Below are positions 55,296 to 64,000 of a DNA stretch of 64,000 nucleotides, piece after piece. Below the pieces are notes generated by a model that worked only from the letters and a program-made list of their open reading frames with translations, did no database searches and had not been told where the DNA came from. The stretch covers positions 1 to 64,000 of the forward strand of contig CALWZD010000111.1 of assembly GCA_944385945.1 (NCBI GenBank), given 5' to 3'. The position numbers were made by a program, and so were the translations under genes. The first letter of the stretch is position 1. Every line of letters begins with the position of its first letter. The stretch comes from an uncultured Anaerofilum sp. (GTDB lineage Bacteria; Bacillota; Clostridia; Oscillospirales; Ruminococcaceae).

Positions 55296-56663
55296 GTGAG
55301 CAGAACCATCGCAGCCATTGCGACCCCTCCGGGCGAGGGAGGAATTGCGGTCGTGCGCATTTCGGGTGCAAATGCCCATGCCATCGCAGCCAAAGTATTT
55401 CGTCCCCTCAACCAGAAAAAATCGCTTGAAACGGCAGGTGGCTACACGGCGATGTTCGGGCATTTCATCTGGCAGCAGCGTGTGTGCGACGAACTTGTTG
55501 CGCTCAGTTTCCGTGCGCCTCACAGCTATACAGGCGAGGACGTTGTGGAATTAAGCTGTCACGGTGGAGCCGCCGCCCCAATGTTGTTGCTGCAAGCCTG
55601 CATCGAAAGTGGTGCAGCCCCCGCAGGAGCAGGGGAGTTTACCCGCAGAGCATTTGAGAACGGACGCATCAGCCTGACCCAAGCAGAGGCAGTAATGGAT
55701 CTGATCAGTGCCACCGGCAGACAAAGCGCAGCCGTGGCGGCTGCTGCAATGGAGGGTGCGCTGGCAAAACGCATTGCAAAGCTGCGCCAAAGCCTGACCG
55801 AGCTGGCAGGGCATCTTGCTGCATGGGTGGATTTCCCCGAAGAAGATGTGCCGGCACTGGAACAGGAAAATTTGGAACACACCCTCAACGATTGCGCTGC
55901 CGAATTGAAAAAAATGATTCAAGGCTATGGTGCAGGTGCAGTTTTGCGCCGAGGGGTCGACACTGCCATTGTCGGCAGTCCCAACGTTGGAAAAAGCACC
56001 TTGCTCAACCTGCTTTCGGGCTTTGAACGTGCCATCGTTACCCCCATCGCAGGCACGACCCGTGATGTTGTGGAACAGCAGGTACAGGTAGGGCAGGTAC
56101 GGCTGAACCTGTTCGACACTGCCGGTCTGCGAGAAACCGACGACGTCGTCGAGGCTGAGGGCATTCGTCGCAGCTATGCCCAGATGGAACGTGCAGGCTT
56201 GATTTTGGCGGTGTACGACGGAAACCGTACCTTGTGCGAGCAAGACGTTTTACTGGCACAAAAATGCGAGCATCGCCCTGCCCTTGCTATTTTGAATAAA
56301 AGCGATTTGGAAAAGCGGTTCGACCAAACCCAAATCGCCCCTTATTTCACCGAAATCATTGAAATCAGCGCAAAGGACGACAGTTTTTTGCCCCACCTGA
56401 CCAATGCCATCGAAACCTTGTTGGGCGTCGCCGATATCGACCCCGACGCAGGAATGCTGGCAAGTCAGCGACAGTTGGATGCTGCCACCCGTGCGCTGGA
56501 AGCCGTACAAGATGCCATGCAGGCACAACAGCAGGGCTTTGATTTAGACGCTGTCGGGGTCTGCGTCGACGACGCACTTCACGCACTCTATCAACTTACC
56601 GGCGAAGAAGCTTCCGAAGCGGTGGTAGAAGAAGTATTCTCAAAATTCTGCGTGGGCAAATAA
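55296..56663 (+). CDS. mnmE: tRNA modification GTPase MnmE
   Basis: The 455-residue GTPase begins SRTIAAIATPPGEGGIAVVR, has a G domain with P-loop VGSPNVGKSTLLNLLSGF, the G2/G3 segment AGTTRDVVEQ and LFDTAGLRETDDVVE, NKSD for base recognition, and ends FCVGK with the conserved Cys for tetrahydrofolate chemistry. With MnmG it adds carboxymethylaminomethyl groups to U34 of tRNAs. The start is a GTG at 55296 after AAAAAGGAGGAGTTCCCC; an ATG at 55257 has no such site. MnmE and MnmG are separated by elements B and A. Confidence 0.97.
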   Translation: MSRTIAAIATPPGEGGIAVVRISGANAHAIAAKVFRPLNQKKSLETAGGYTAMFGHFIWQQRVCDELVALSFRAPHSYTGEDVVELSCHGGAAAPMLLLQACIESGAAPAGAGEFTRRAFENGRISLTQAEAVMDLISATGRQSAAVAAAAMEGALAKRIAKLRQSLTELAGHLAAWVDFPEEDVPALEQENLEHTLNDCAAELKKMIQGYGAGAVLRRGVDTAIVGSPNVGKSTLLNLLSGFERAIVTPIAGTTRDVVEQQVQVGQVRLNLFDTAGLRETDDVVEAEGIRRSYAQMERAGLILAVYDGNRTLCEQDVLLAQKCEHRPALAILNKSDLEKRFDQTQIAPYFTEIIEISAKDDSFLPHLTNAIETLLGVADIDPDAGMLASQRQLDAATRALEAVQDAMQAQQQGFDLDAVGVCVDDALHALYQLTGEEASEAVVEEVFSKFCVGK

Positions 56664-56773
56664 GCGTTTTGTTTCACCCCGCAATAGAATTTTTTCGCTA
56701 TAACATCGCCCCACTTGGCTCTGCGATGCAAAATATCGAAAAAGCAACTTCCCTTTGAGACACACACGGCAAA

Positions 56774-56847
56774 GGAGAGTAGGGAGTGTCGGAAAGCATC
56801 TTTTCGCACGAAGTGCGCTTGATGCGTCCGATACTCCCTGCTCCTCC
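56774..56847 (+). repeat. Element B, copy with GGAG-AGTAGGGAGT arms
   Basis: Outer arms GGAG...AGGGAGT and ACTCCCT...CTCC with TCGG/CCGA, then GCATC/GATGC and CGCAC/GTGCG. It lies 110 bases after mnmE. Confidence 0.75.
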
Positions 56848-56867
56848 GCAGAAAATGCACACGAAAG

Positions 56868-56927
56868 GCAGCCGTCAAGATTGACGGCTGCAAGCTAAAG
56901 TTTTCGTCCACCTTTTTCAAAAGGTGG
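56868..56927 (-). repeat. Element A, copy 7
   Basis: Read on the minus strand: hairpin 1 CCACCTT/AAGGTGG, linker, hairpin 2 GCAGCCGTCA/TGACGGCTGC. It ends 22 bases before mnmG, so mnmG transcription must start within or before it. Confidence 0.85.
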
Positions 56928-56949
56928 AAAAAGGAAAGAGAGGTTCCCG

Positions 56950-58845
56950 ATGGACATTCTGGGAAATTACGACGTCATTGTGATCGGTGCCGGTCATGCA
57001 GGCATCGAGGCAGCACACGCAGCTGCCAAATTGGGTGCAAAAACAGCACTCTTTACCCTAACACTGGACGGGGTAGGTAACTTGCCTTGCAATCCGTCGA
57101 TCGGTGGAACCGCAAAAGGGCATTTGGTGCGTGAGATCGACGCACTGGGCGGTGTAATGGGGATCGCTGCCGATGCGACCTTTCTGCAAAGCCGAATGCT
57201 GAATCTGGGCAAAGGCCCCGCTGTGCATTCGTTGCGTGTGCAGACCGACCGCAAACGTTACCACGAGTACATGAAGCATTTTCTGGAAAAATGCCCGAAT
57301 CTCGAACTCAAACAAGCGGAAATCACCGATATTACCATAGAACACGGCAAAGTTACCGGTGTGCGCACCCATCTGGGCGGCTTTTACGGCGCACAAGCCG
57401 TTGTAGTTGCGACAGGTACCTATTTGGGCGGTAAAATCTTTGTAGGCGAAGCAGGCTTTGCCTCAGGCCCCGACGGTCAACACGCAGCCAACCAACTGAC
57501 CGAAAGCCTGCGTCAAGCAGGCATTCCGCTGCGCCGTTTTAAAACCGGTACGCCTGCCCGTGTGCATCGTCGAAGCGTCGACTTCTCTAAACTCGAAGTG
57601 CAAGAGGGCGATGCCGACATCGTCCCGTTCTCCTTTTTGACCGAGGGCGAAATGCACAATCAGGTGGTTTGCCACATCGCATTCACCAACCCCAAAACCC
57701 ACGAAGTTATCCAAAACAATCTCTACCGCTCGCCGTTGTACGGCGGAAAAATCGAAGGCATCGGGCCTCGCTACTGCCCCTCCATCGAAGACAAAGTCGT
57801 GCGGTTTGCCGAAAAAGAACGCCATCAAATCTTTGTCGAACCTTGTGGAATGGACACCGAAGAAATGTATCTGCAAGGTATGAGCAGCAGTTTGCCCGAA
57901 GCTGTGCAGAATGAGATGTACCGAACCATCGTCGGCTTTGAAAATCTGGAGATCATGCGTCCTGCTTATGCCATCGAATACGATTGCTGCGACCCCACCA
58001 GCCTGAAACCTACCCTTGAGTTCAAAGCGGTAGAGGGGCTGTATGGTGCGGGGCAGTTCAACGGTACGTCCGGCTATGAGGAAGCAGCGGCACAAGGGCT
58101 GCTGGCAGGTGTCAACGCTGCCCGTCGTGTGCTGCAAAAAGAGCAGGTCATGCTTCAGCGACACACCAGTTATCTGGGAACACTGGTCGACGATCTGGTG
58201 ACCAAAGGTGTCATGGACCCCTACCGCATGATGACCAGCCGCAGCGAATACCGCCTGACCTTGCGCCAAGACAACGCCGACGAGCGTTTGACCCCCATCG
58301 GCAGAGAGTGGGGATTGGTAGACGATGCACGATGGCAGAAATTCTGCGCTACCCACCAAGCAGGCGAAACCGAACGCAAACGGCTGGAAAACACCACCAT
58401 TCGTGCCGCAGAGATGGAAGAAGTTTTCCGTGCTGCCGGATTGGAACCGCCTGCTGTGGGCGGAACCGCCGCATCGCTGTTGAAACGTCCCGAAGTAAGC
58501 TATGGGCTGTTGGCACAGATCATCGGTTGGGGCGAAGGGGTAGATAAACGCACTGCACAGCGAGTGGAAACCGAAATCAAATACGAAGGCTATATCCAAC
58601 GACAACAGCGACAGATTCGGGAAGTAAGGCGACAGGAAGAAACTGCCATCCCTGCCGACTTCGACTACGCACCGCTCAAAGGTTTGCGGTTGGAAGCACG
58701 GGAAAAGCTGGCAAAGATACAGCCCCGCAGCATTGCACAGGCAGCCCGTATTCCGGGGGTATCGCCTGCGGATTTGGCAGTGCTTGCCGTTGCAGTGGCA
58801 GCACTGGGCGAATCGAAAATGAAACAGGAGGAGCAGCCAACATGA
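56950..58845 (+). CDS. mnmG: tRNA uridine 5-carboxymethylaminomethyl modification enzyme MnmG
   Basis: The 631-residue FAD enzyme begins [20 protein letters not shown] with the FAD loop, has [20 protein letters not shown] and [17 protein letters not shown], both MnmG signatures, then [20 protein letters not shown] and [13 protein letters not shown]. The ATG follows GAGAGGTTCCCG. It is co-translated with rsmG by an ATGA overlap. Length is normal. Confidence 0.98.
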   Translation: MDILGNYDVIVIGAGHAGIEAAHAAAKLGAKTALFTLTLDGVGNLPCNPSIGGTAKGHLVREIDALGGVMGIAADATFLQSRMLNLGKGPAVHSLRVQTDRKRYHEYMKHFLEKCPNLELKQAEITDITIEHGKVTGVRTHLGGFYGAQAVVVATGTYLGGKIFVGEAGFASGPDGQHAANQLTESLRQAGIPLRRFKTGTPARVHRRSVDFSKLEVQEGDADIVPFSFLTEGEMHNQVVCHIAFTNPKTHEVIQNNLYRSPLYGGKIEGIGPRYCPSIEDKVVRFAEKERHQIFVEPCGMDTEEMYLQGMSSSLPEAVQNEMYRTIVGFENLEIMRPAYAIEYDCCDPTSLKPTLEFKAVEGLYGAGQFNGTSGYEEAAAQGLLAGVNAARRVLQKEQVMLQRHTSYLGTLVDDLVTKGVMDPYRMMTSRSEYRLTLRQDNADERLTPIGREWGLVDDARWQKFCATHQAGETERKRLENTTIRAAEMEEVFRAAGLEPPAVGGTAASLLKRPEVSYGLLAQIIGWGEGVDKRTAQRVETEIKYEGYIQRQQRQIREVRRQEETAIPADFDYAPLKGLRLEAREKLAKIQPRSIAQAARIPGVSPADLAVLAVAVAALGESKMKQEEQPT

Positions 58846-59543
58846 TCGACAAACAGCGATTGATTCAAAAAGCACAGGCATACGGGCTGGACATTGCCCA
58901 TTGCATCGACGGTCTTGCCGCCTATGCCGAAATTTTAGTAGATTACAACAATAAAGTGAATCTCACCGCCATCACCGACCCCGAAGGCATCGAGGATAAG
59001 CATTTTATCGACAGCCTTTTGTTTGCTTGTCAGCCCGAAGTACAGGGAAAATTTGTGGACGTTGGCACAGGTGCAGGATTTCCCGGCGTCGTGGCAAAGC
59101 TGTACAAGCCCGAATTGCAGCTCACCTTGATGGAGCCGACCGGAAAACGTGTGGATTTTCTGAAATATCTGTGCGCACAGCTTGGCATTGATGCAGAATT
59201 TGCAAAAGAACGTGCCGAAGAAGCAGCCCGCAAAGGCTGGCGAGAGCAGTTCGACATTGCAAGTGCCCGTGGTGTCGCTCGGCTGAATATGCTCAGTGAG
59301 TATTGTCTGCCGCTGGTGAAAGAGGGCGGATATTTCATCGCAATGAAAGCTGCTACCGCTGCCGAAGAATTGCAAGAGGCAAAGCCTGCCATCCAAAAAC
59401 TGGGAGGCAGCTTTGTGGAAAATCGCAAGCTGGCATTGCCCCAAGGCGATGAGCGAAATCTGCTTGTGGTAAAGAAAATATCGCAAACTCCGCCACTGTA
59501 CCCACGCAATGGTGGAAAAATTGCAAAAGCCCCTTTGAAGTAA
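58842..59543 (+). CDS. rsmG: 16S rRNA (guanine527-N7)-methyltransferase
   Basis: The 233-residue SAM enzyme shows [40 protein letters not shown] as the SAM loop, and [13 protein letters not shown]. It methylates N7 of G527 in 16S rRNA. The start overlaps the mnmG stop by four bases and follows GGAGGAGCAGCCAAC. The distal end precedes a strong terminator, which ends the mnmG-rsmG unit. Confidence 0.97.
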   Translation: MIDKQRLIQKAQAYGLDIAHCIDGLAAYAEILVDYNNKVNLTAITDPEGIEDKHFIDSLLFACQPEVQGKFVDVGTGAGFPGVVAKLYKPELQLTLMEPTGKRVDFLKYLCAQLGIDAEFAKERAEEAARKGWREQFDIASARGVARLNMLSEYCLPLVKEGGYFIAMKAATAAEELQEAKPAIQKLGGSFVENRKLALPQGDERNLLVVKKISQTPPLYPRNGGKIAKAPLK

Positions 59544-59583
59544 CAGTTTTCGCAACAAATCTGTCGAGCGAAATTTCTGGAAT

Positions 59584-59655
59584 TGAACGCCGTTTCGTGC
59601 TACACTGTTGGTAAAGACCCGACAGTGTGACGAAACGGCGTTGTTTTTTGCGAAA
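59584..59655 (+). terminator. Long terminator hairpin after rsmG
   Basis: AACGCCGTTTCGT pairs with ACGAAACGGCGTT, and inside ACACTGT pairs with ACAGTGT, forming a stem of about 20 pairs followed by a T tract. The bases 59656-59755 hold the leader of the noc-like gene. Confidence 0.85.
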
Positions 59656-59755
59656 AATTTCCCCGTTTCGATGCAAAATACACACGGGACTTGCATAGAG
59701 AGAATGGGGAAAAACAAAATAAAAAAGCCCCGCCAACAGAAAGGAATGAGGAAAG

Positions 59756-60544
59756 ATGCTGGGAAAAAAGCCCAAAGAGGCAGGAAAAGTTGTGCTGCTT
59801 GAGATCGACAGCATACAGCCATCGCCGTTTCAGGCACGAAAGATTTTTGACGAACAGGAATTGGAAAAGCTGGCAAACAGCATTCTGCGCAACGGGCTTT
59901 TGCAGCCGGTAACGGTGCGGAAAACGAAAACTGGATACGAGCTTGTGGCGGGCGAACGACGGCTGCGTGCCTGTAAACAGGCGGGGCTGACAAAAATCCC
60001 TGCCATCATTGCGGAACACAGCGATCTGTCCAGTGCGGTGTTGGGGCTGGAGGAAAACACCCATCGCCAACAGCTAAACTGTTTCGAGCAAGCAAAAGGG
60101 CTGCGGGATTTAATTCAGATGTGGGGCTGCACACAGGCAGAAGCAGCCAAGCGATTGGGAATGGCACAACCGACCCTTGCAAACAAGCTGCGACTGCTCA
60201 GCCTGACTGAGAAGCAGCAAAAGCTGTGTCTGGACGGAAATCTGACCGAACGCCATGCACGGGCAGTGCTTGCGCTGGACAGTGACGCCGAACGGGATGC
60301 CGTTCTGGAACAGGCGGTCAAGCGGGAACTGACAGTACATCAAACCGAAGAACTGGTACAAAGACTGTTGTTGCCACCGGTCAAGAAAAAGCGGATCGTA
60401 CTGGTGCGAGATGTGCGAATTTTTTTGAACACGATCAATCATGCTATTCAGGTAATGGTAAAAGCAGGGATTCCGGCTACGGCGGTAAAAGAGGAGAAAG
60501 ACGGATACATCGAGTATACGGTACATATCCCCACGGCAATTTGA
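59756..60544 (+). CDS. noc: ParB-like protein, Noc type
   Basis: The 262-residue protein contains the ParB N-terminal segment SIQPSPFQARKIFDEQELEK, NGLLQPVTVRK, ELVAGERRLRACKQAGL and ENTHRQQLNCFEQAKGL, then a helix-turn-helix (TQAEAAKRLGMAQPTLANKL). GERR-type CTP-binding residues are present. Its place after rsmG and before soj/spo0J is that of Noc in Bacillus, a nucleoid occlusion factor. The N-terminal membrane-binding helix of Bacillus Noc is not clearly visible. The ATG follows AAAGGAATGAGGAAAG. Two parS-like sites follow at once. It could also be a second ParB. Confidence 0.85.
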   Translation: MLGKKPKEAGKVVLLEIDSIQPSPFQARKIFDEQELEKLANSILRNGLLQPVTVRKTKTGYELVAGERRLRACKQAGLTKIPAIIAEHSDLSSAVLGLEENTHRQQLNCFEQAKGLRDLIQMWGCTQAEAAKRLGMAQPTLANKLRLLSLTEKQQKLCLDGNLTERHARAVLALDSDAERDAVLEQAVKRELTVHQTEELVQRLLLPPVKKKRIVLVRDVRIFLNTINHAIQVMVKAGIPATAVKEEKDGYIEYTVHIPTAI

Positions 60545-60559
60545 TACAGCTTTTTAAAA

Positions 60560-60575
60560 TGTTCCACGTGGAACA
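60560..60575. promoter_or_regulatory. parS: parS-like site 4
   Basis: Perfect palindrome TGTTCCACGTGGAACA, 16 bases after the noc-like stop. Confidence 0.85.
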
Positions 60576-60582
60576 ATTCTTT

Positions 60583-60672
60583 ACACCTTTTGAGAAAAGG
60601 TGTACCAAAACCCCACTTTTTGAAAAAAGTGGACAAAAACTTTTACTGGCAGCCTTCAATCTTGACGGCTGC
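60583..60672 (+). repeat. Element A, copy 8, with two first hairpins
   Basis: Hairpin 1a ACACCTTTT/AAAAGGTGT, hairpin 1b CCACTTT/AAAGTGG, linker ACAAAAACTTTTACTG, hairpin 2 GCAGCC-T-TCA/TGA-C-GGCTGC (one mismatch). It is very similar to copy 6 except for hairpin 2. Confidence 0.85.
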
Positions 60673-60696
60673 ACATCCTGCCTGCTTTCAAGTAGA

Positions 60697-60764
60697 GGAC
60701 AGGGAGTATCGGACGCATCCACAGGCACTGTCGTGCAAGGGATGCTTACCGATGCCCCCTGTCC
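60697..60764 (+). repeat. Element B, copy with GGACAGGG arms
   Basis: Outer arms GGACAGGG and CCCTGTCC, then ATCGG/CCGAT, GCATC/GATGC and CACTG/CAGTG-like core. It lies 24 bases after element A copy 8. Confidence 0.8.
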
Positions 60765-60796
60765 TTTTTGGTCTTTCTGCTTTTGCTAAGCTGCCT

Positions 60797-60863
60797 GACG
60801 GCAGGTTGCCCCTAAGCATCTTTTCGCACGAAGCGCGCTTGATGCGTGGGGCAATTTGCCGTC
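60797..60863 (+). repeat. Element B, second variant with GACGGCA arms
   Basis: Outer arms GACGGCA and TGCCGTC, then TTGCCCC/GGGGCAA, GCATC/GATGC and CGCAC/GCGCG. It is nearly the same as the copy at 25705 and lies 29 bases before parS site 5. Confidence 0.85.
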
Positions 60864-60891
60864 GGATTTGTTTTGCACCGATTTTCCAAAA

Positions 60892-60907
60892 TGTTCCACG
60901 TGGAACA
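60892..60907. promoter_or_regulatory. parS: parS-like site 5
   Basis: Perfect palindrome TGTTCCACGTGGAACA, 220 bases upstream of soj. Confidence 0.85.
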
Positions 60908-60961
60908 ATCAAAAAGCTTTCATAGGTCACAGCACTTGCTCGAAAGGCATCGGCGCAAGCC

Positions 60962-61040
60962 ACACAGCTACAAAACAGGTGAATTTCCTGTTTTATAGCT
61001 GTGTAAACAAAAGTTTTCGGTCGCCTTTTTCAAAAGGTGA
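60962..61040 (-). repeat. Element A, copy 9, degenerate
   Basis: Read on the minus strand: a hairpin 1 with CACCTTTT/AAAGGCG (weak), linker CCGAAAACTTTTGTTT, and a long hairpin 2 (ACACAGCTA, one mismatch, then AAAACAGG, and their complements). It ends just before the soj promoter. Confidence 0.7.
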
Positions 61041-61051
61041 GAAAAATTATG

Positions 61052-61080
61052 TTTTCAATAAAAGGGAAGTGTGCTATAAT
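61052..61080 (+). promoter_or_regulatory. Promoter of soj/spo0J
   Basis: TTTTCA (61052-61057), a 17-base spacer and a perfect TATAAT (61075-61080). Transcription would start near 61087, just before an in-frame ATG at 61093 that has no ribosome site. Confidence 0.6.
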
Positions 61081-61128
61081 ACAAAATAGCCCATGAATTG
61101 GGTCAAATCCAACCAAGGAGGGATTGAT

Positions 61129-61890
61129 TTGGGCAAAATTATCGCAGTCACCAACCAAAAAGGAGGCGTCGGCAAAACTACTACCGCCGTAAACCTTTCG
61201 TCGATGGTGGCAGCAAAAGGCTATCAGGTGCTGATCGTGGATCTTGACCCGCAAGGCAATACCACCAGCAGCTTTGGCATCTCCAAAAAAAATGTCGAAC
61301 ATGGCACCTACCACCTCATCATCGGAAAAAGCAATGCCGAACAGGCGATCATCCATACAGAATATAAAGTTGACGTGATCCCTTCCAATATCCAACTGTC
61401 CGGCGCAACGGTCGAACTGATCGAAATGGATAAACGTGAAAATCGTCTGCGTCAGGGCTTGGCATCGGTGGTCGATCAGTACGACTTCATCTTCATCGAC
61501 TGCCCTCCTGCATTGGACTTGCTCACCTTAAACGGGCTGTGCGCTGCCGATACAGTGCTGGTACCCATCCAGTGCGAATTTTTTGCGCTGGAAGGTCTGT
61601 CCGAATTGATGAACACTGTGCGTAACGTCAAAAAAATGTATAACCGCTATCTGGAATTGGAAGGCATCTTGTTTACCATGTACGATGGCAGGTTGAACCT
61701 TACCTTGCAGGTCGTGCAGGAAGTGAAAAAATTCTTCGGCGATAAGGTGTTCCAAACCACTATTCCCCGCAACGTGCGCCTCGCCGAATCCCCCAGCTAC
61801 GGAATGCCGGTAAACTACTACGACAAGTCCAGCCGAGGCACAAAAGCATACGACGCTTTGGCAGAAGAATTGTTGCAGCGTTCCCGTTGA
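61129..61890 (+). CDS. soj: Chromosome partitioning ATPase ParA (Soj)
   Basis: The 253-residue ATPase begins GKIIAVTNQKGGVGKTTTAV with the deviant Walker A, has VLIVDLDPQGNTTSSFG and FIFIDCPPALDLLTLNG (Walker B), and the C-terminal RLAESPSYGMPVNYYDKSS. It works with ParB and parS to segregate origins and control DnaA. The start is a TTG at 61129 after AAGGAGGGATTGAT, since an upstream ATG at 61093 lacks a ribosome site. Spo0J follows after 68 bases. Confidence 0.97.
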   Translation: MGKIIAVTNQKGGVGKTTTAVNLSSMVAAKGYQVLIVDLDPQGNTTSSFGISKKNVEHGTYHLIIGKSNAEQAIIHTEYKVDVIPSNIQLSGATVELIEMDKRENRLRQGLASVVDQYDFIFIDCPPALDLLTLNGLCAADTVLVPIQCEFFALEGLSELMNTVRNVKKMYNRYLELEGILFTMYDGRLNLTLQVVQEVKKFFGDKVFQTTIPRNVRLAESPSYGMPVNYYDKSSRGTKAYDALAEELLQRSR

Positions 61891-61958
61891 TTTAATAAAA
61901 TATAATGTGGGAATGCACTTTTTTGCACCCACTTCAAGATACGAAAGAAGGTGAAAAG

Positions 61959-62825
61959 ATGGCAGCAAAACCAAAGGGCGGTCTGGGAAAAGGGCTGGGC
62001 AGCCTGTTCAATGAAAGCGTCAGCCTCGCCGGACAGGAATCCGGCACGACACTTCCTTTGCGTGACATCGAACCCGATAAAGAACAGCCTCGCAAAGCGT
62101 TCGACCCCGATGCCATCGCACAACTTGCCGAAAGCATTGCCGAACACGGCGTTCTGCAACCTATCGCAGTGCGTCCCACTCCGGCAGGCGGATACCGCAT
62201 CATTGCCGGCGAACGACGTTGGCGGGCTGCACGTCAGGCAGGGCTGACCGAAATTCCGGTCGTTATCCGTGACGTCACCGACGAGCAGGCAATGGAACTT
62301 GCCCTCATCGAAAACTTGCAGCGAGAAGACCTCGACCCCATCGAGGAAGCAAGCGGCTATCAACAGCTGATGGAACGCTGCAATCTTACCCAAGAAGAAG
62401 CTGCAAAACGTCTTAGTCGCAGCCGAAGTGCCATTGCAAACAGTCTGCGTTTGCTGAATCTGCCTGCATGGGTGCTGGAACAGGTAAAACAAGGCGCACT
62501 CAGCACAGGTCATGCAAAGGTCATTTTATCGTTGGAAAGCGAAGACTTGCAGACAAAAGCTGCACAACAGGTCATCGAACACAACCTCAATGTTCGCCAG
62601 ACCGAGCAGCTGTGCAAGCAGCTTGCAAAAGAACCCCGTCAGAAAAAACAACCCATTCGCCCCTCTTTCCCCGACGAGGTGGAGCTTTCCCTGCGGGAAA
62701 TTTTGGGCAGCAAGGTAAAAGTAGACTACAAAAACGGCAAAGGCTGCCTGCGAGTGGAGTTTTATTCCGACCAACAGCTCAAAGAGTTTGCTCATCTGCT
62801 GGGGCAGTATCAGCCCGAGCATTGA
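61959..62825 (+). CDS. spo0J: Chromosome partitioning protein ParB (Spo0J)
   Basis: The 288-residue CTPase-type ParB starts MAAKPKGGLGKGLGSLFNE and has IEPDKEQPRKAFDPDAI, HGVLQPIAVRPTP, IIAGERRWRAARQAGL and ENLQREDLDPIEEASGY, followed by a helix-turn-helix (TQEEAAKRLSRSRSAIANSL) that binds parS. The start at 61959 follows GAAAGAAGGTGAAAAG. It would bind the five palindromes in the window. It shares its ancestor with the noc-like gene 1.4 kb upstream. Confidence 0.97.
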   Translation: MAAKPKGGLGKGLGSLFNESVSLAGQESGTTLPLRDIEPDKEQPRKAFDPDAIAQLAESIAEHGVLQPIAVRPTPAGGYRIIAGERRWRAARQAGLTEIPVVIRDVTDEQAMELALIENLQREDLDPIEEASGYQQLMERCNLTQEEAAKRLSRSRSAIANSLRLLNLPAWVLEQVKQGALSTGHAKVILSLESEDLQTKAAQQVIEHNLNVRQTEQLCKQLAKEPRQKKQPIRPSFPDEVELSLREILGSKVKVDYKNGKGCLRVEFYSDQQLKEFAHLLGQYQPEH

Positions 62826-62867
62826 AATATACAACTACAAACTTCCCCATAGAAAGGAATCATTGAT

Positions 62868-64000
62868 ATGCTGGACATCAAATTTGTGCGAGAAAATCCT
62901 GACGCAGTAAAAGAGAACATCAAGAAAAAATTCCAAGACAGCAAGCTGCCTTTGGTAGACGAAGTGATTGCACTGGACGCAGAAAACCGTACTGCTATGA
63001 ACGAGGCAAGTGCGCTGCGTGCTGACCGCAACAAGCTTTCCAAAGAAATCGGTATGCTGATGGGTCAGGGCAAAAAAGAGGAAGCAGAGCAGGTAAAAGC
63101 AAAGGTTGCAGCACAGGCAGAACGCCTGAAAGAGCTGGAACAGGAAGAAGATCGCTTGGCTGCTCGCATTCAAGAGATCATGTTCACACTGCCCCAGATG
63201 ATCGACCCCAGTGTTCCCATCGGCCCCGATGATAGCTGCAATGTTGAGGTCGCACGTTTCGGCGAGCCGAAAGTTCCCGATTTCGAGGTACCGTACCACA
63301 CCGAAATCATGGAGAAGTTCAACGGCATCGACATGGACGCTGCACGTCGTGTGTCCGGTAACGGTTTCTACTACTTGATGGGCGACATCGCACGTCTGCA
63401 CGCTGCGGTGCTGGCATATGCTCGTGATTTCATGATCGAAAAAGGCTTCACCTACGTGATTCCTCCTTTCATGATTCATGGCAACGTGGTTCAGGGCGTT
63501 ATGAGCTTCCCCGAAATGGAGGCAATGATGTACAAGATCGAGGGTGAAGACCTGTACTTGATCGGTACTTCCGAACACTCGATGATCGGTCGTTATATCG
63601 ACCAAATCATTCCCGAGGCACAGCTGCCTCACACCCTCACCAGCTATTCGCCCTGTTTCCGTAAGGAAAAAGGCGCACACGGCTTGGAGGAGCGTGGCGT
63701 TTACCGCATCCACCAGTTTGAAAAGCAGGAGATGGTGGTCGTATGTAAACCCGAGGACAGCATGGACTGGTACGAAAAAATGTGGCGTTACAGCGTTGAA
63801 CTGTTCCGCAGCATGGATATTCCCGTACGTCAACTGGAGTGCTGCTCGGGTGATTTGGCAGACCTGAAAGTAAAAAGCTGTGACATCGAGGCATGGAGCC
63901 CCCGTCAGCAGAAATATTTCGAGGTTTGCAGCTGCTCGAATCTGGGCGATGCACAGGCACGTCGCTTGAAGATCCGCATCAAAGGCGAGGACGGCAAAAA
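62868..64000 (+). CDS. serS: Seryl-tRNA synthetase, N-terminal part
   Basis: The gene is cut by the right edge after 377 codons. It begins MLDIKFVRENPDAVKENIKK with the coiled-coil tRNA-binding arm (about residues 30-105, many Lys/Glu/Ala), then motif 2 SPCFRKEKGAHGLEERGVYR and the QFEKQEMVVV and CSNLGDAQARR segments. Motif 2 is of the variant seen in clostridia, where EERGVYRIHQFEK replaces the common TRGIFRQHQFDK. It charges serine onto the tRNA-Ser of this window. The ATG follows AGAAAGGAATCATTGAT. It lies 42 bases after spo0J. Confidence 0.96.
   Translation, partial: MLDIKFVRENPDAVKENIKKKFQDSKLPLVDEVIALDAENRTAMNEASALRADRNKLSKEIGMLMGQGKKEEAEQVKAKVAAQAERLKELEQEEDRLAARIQEIMFTLPQMIDPSVPIGPDDSCNVEVARFGEPKVPDFEVPYHTEIMEKFNGIDMDAARRVSGNGFYYLMGDIARLHAAVLAYARDFMIEKGFTYVIPPFMIHGNVVQGVMSFPEMEAMMYKIEGEDLYLIGTSEHSMIGRYIDQIIPEAQLPHTLTSYSPCFRKEKGAHGLEERGVYRIHQFEKQEMVVVCKPEDSMDWYEKMWRYSVELFRSMDIPVRQLECCSGDLADLKVKSCDIEAWSPRQQKYFEVCSCSNLGDAQARRLKIRIKGEDGK

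Noticed and set aside
61093..61128. ATG at 61093 as start of soj
   Set aside because: It lies six bases after the predicted transcription start without a ribosome site; the TTG at 61129 has a strong one and matches the family start.

Overview
The window is a chromosomal segment spanning the replication origin of a Gram-positive, strictly anaerobic bacterium of about 50% GC. It looks like a gut clostridium of the Oscillospiraceae/Ruminococcaceae type. The evidence is a single-chain pyruvate:ferredoxin oxidoreductase, a small 2[4Fe-4S] ferredoxin, a RicT/DarA/HolB cluster, RemB, two ParB-like proteins, YesMN/CUT1 glycan-uptake genes and an anaerobic-type (cysteine) sulfatase. The genus is inference; no rRNA is present.

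Layout. (1) 1-5180, minus: hemA-hemC-cobA/hemD-hemB-hemL, joined by 4-10 base overlaps. (2) 5.4-14.4 kb: PTS enzyme I, an unknown small protein, a NUDIX hydrolase with a CBS-domain protein, nifJ, a ROK glucokinase and tRNA-Ser(CGA). (3) 14.4-23.1 kb: a divergent locus for sulfated or fucosylated glycans, in which six of seven genes carry frameshifts, stops or internal deletions. (4) 23.3-41.3 kb: housekeeping genes (birA, yfcE, rsmI, trmN6, ferredoxin, ricT, holB, darA, yitT, a lipid kinase, tRNA-Arg, ilvE, an amidase, a MYG1-family protein, a GIY-YIG/GNAT fusion, an inositol phosphatase and a thioesterase). (5) 41.8-51.6 kb, minus: dnaA-dnaN-yaaA-recF-remB-gyrB-gyrA. (6) 51.6-52.0 kb: the likely oriC. 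(7) 52.0-64 kb, plus: rpmH-rnpA-yidD-yidC-jag-mnmE-mnmG-rsmG-noc-soj-spo0J-serS. Around the origin, genes point away from about 51.7 kb on both sides, as expected for a replication start.

Non-coding DNA is unusually structured. Two families of dispersed intergenic palindromic elements (nine copies of A, seven of B) differ in sequence, but both arms of their stems change together, so the structure itself seems to be maintained. Five identical perfect palindromes of parS type lie beside gyrA, gyrB/recF and noc/soj. A TGTTGAAA-type word recurs six times between dnaA and dnaN, overlaps the dnaA promoter, and clusters again in a large inverted repeat at 32.1 kb, suggesting a local DnaA-box variant and an off-origin DnaA-binding cluster. 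A 115-bp tandem repeat lies between two parS sites.

The best candidates for something undescribed are the covarying A/B elements and the TTTTCAACA clusters. The decaying glycan locus is the clearest evolutionary story. No CRISPR array, prophage, transposase gene or rRNA was found.
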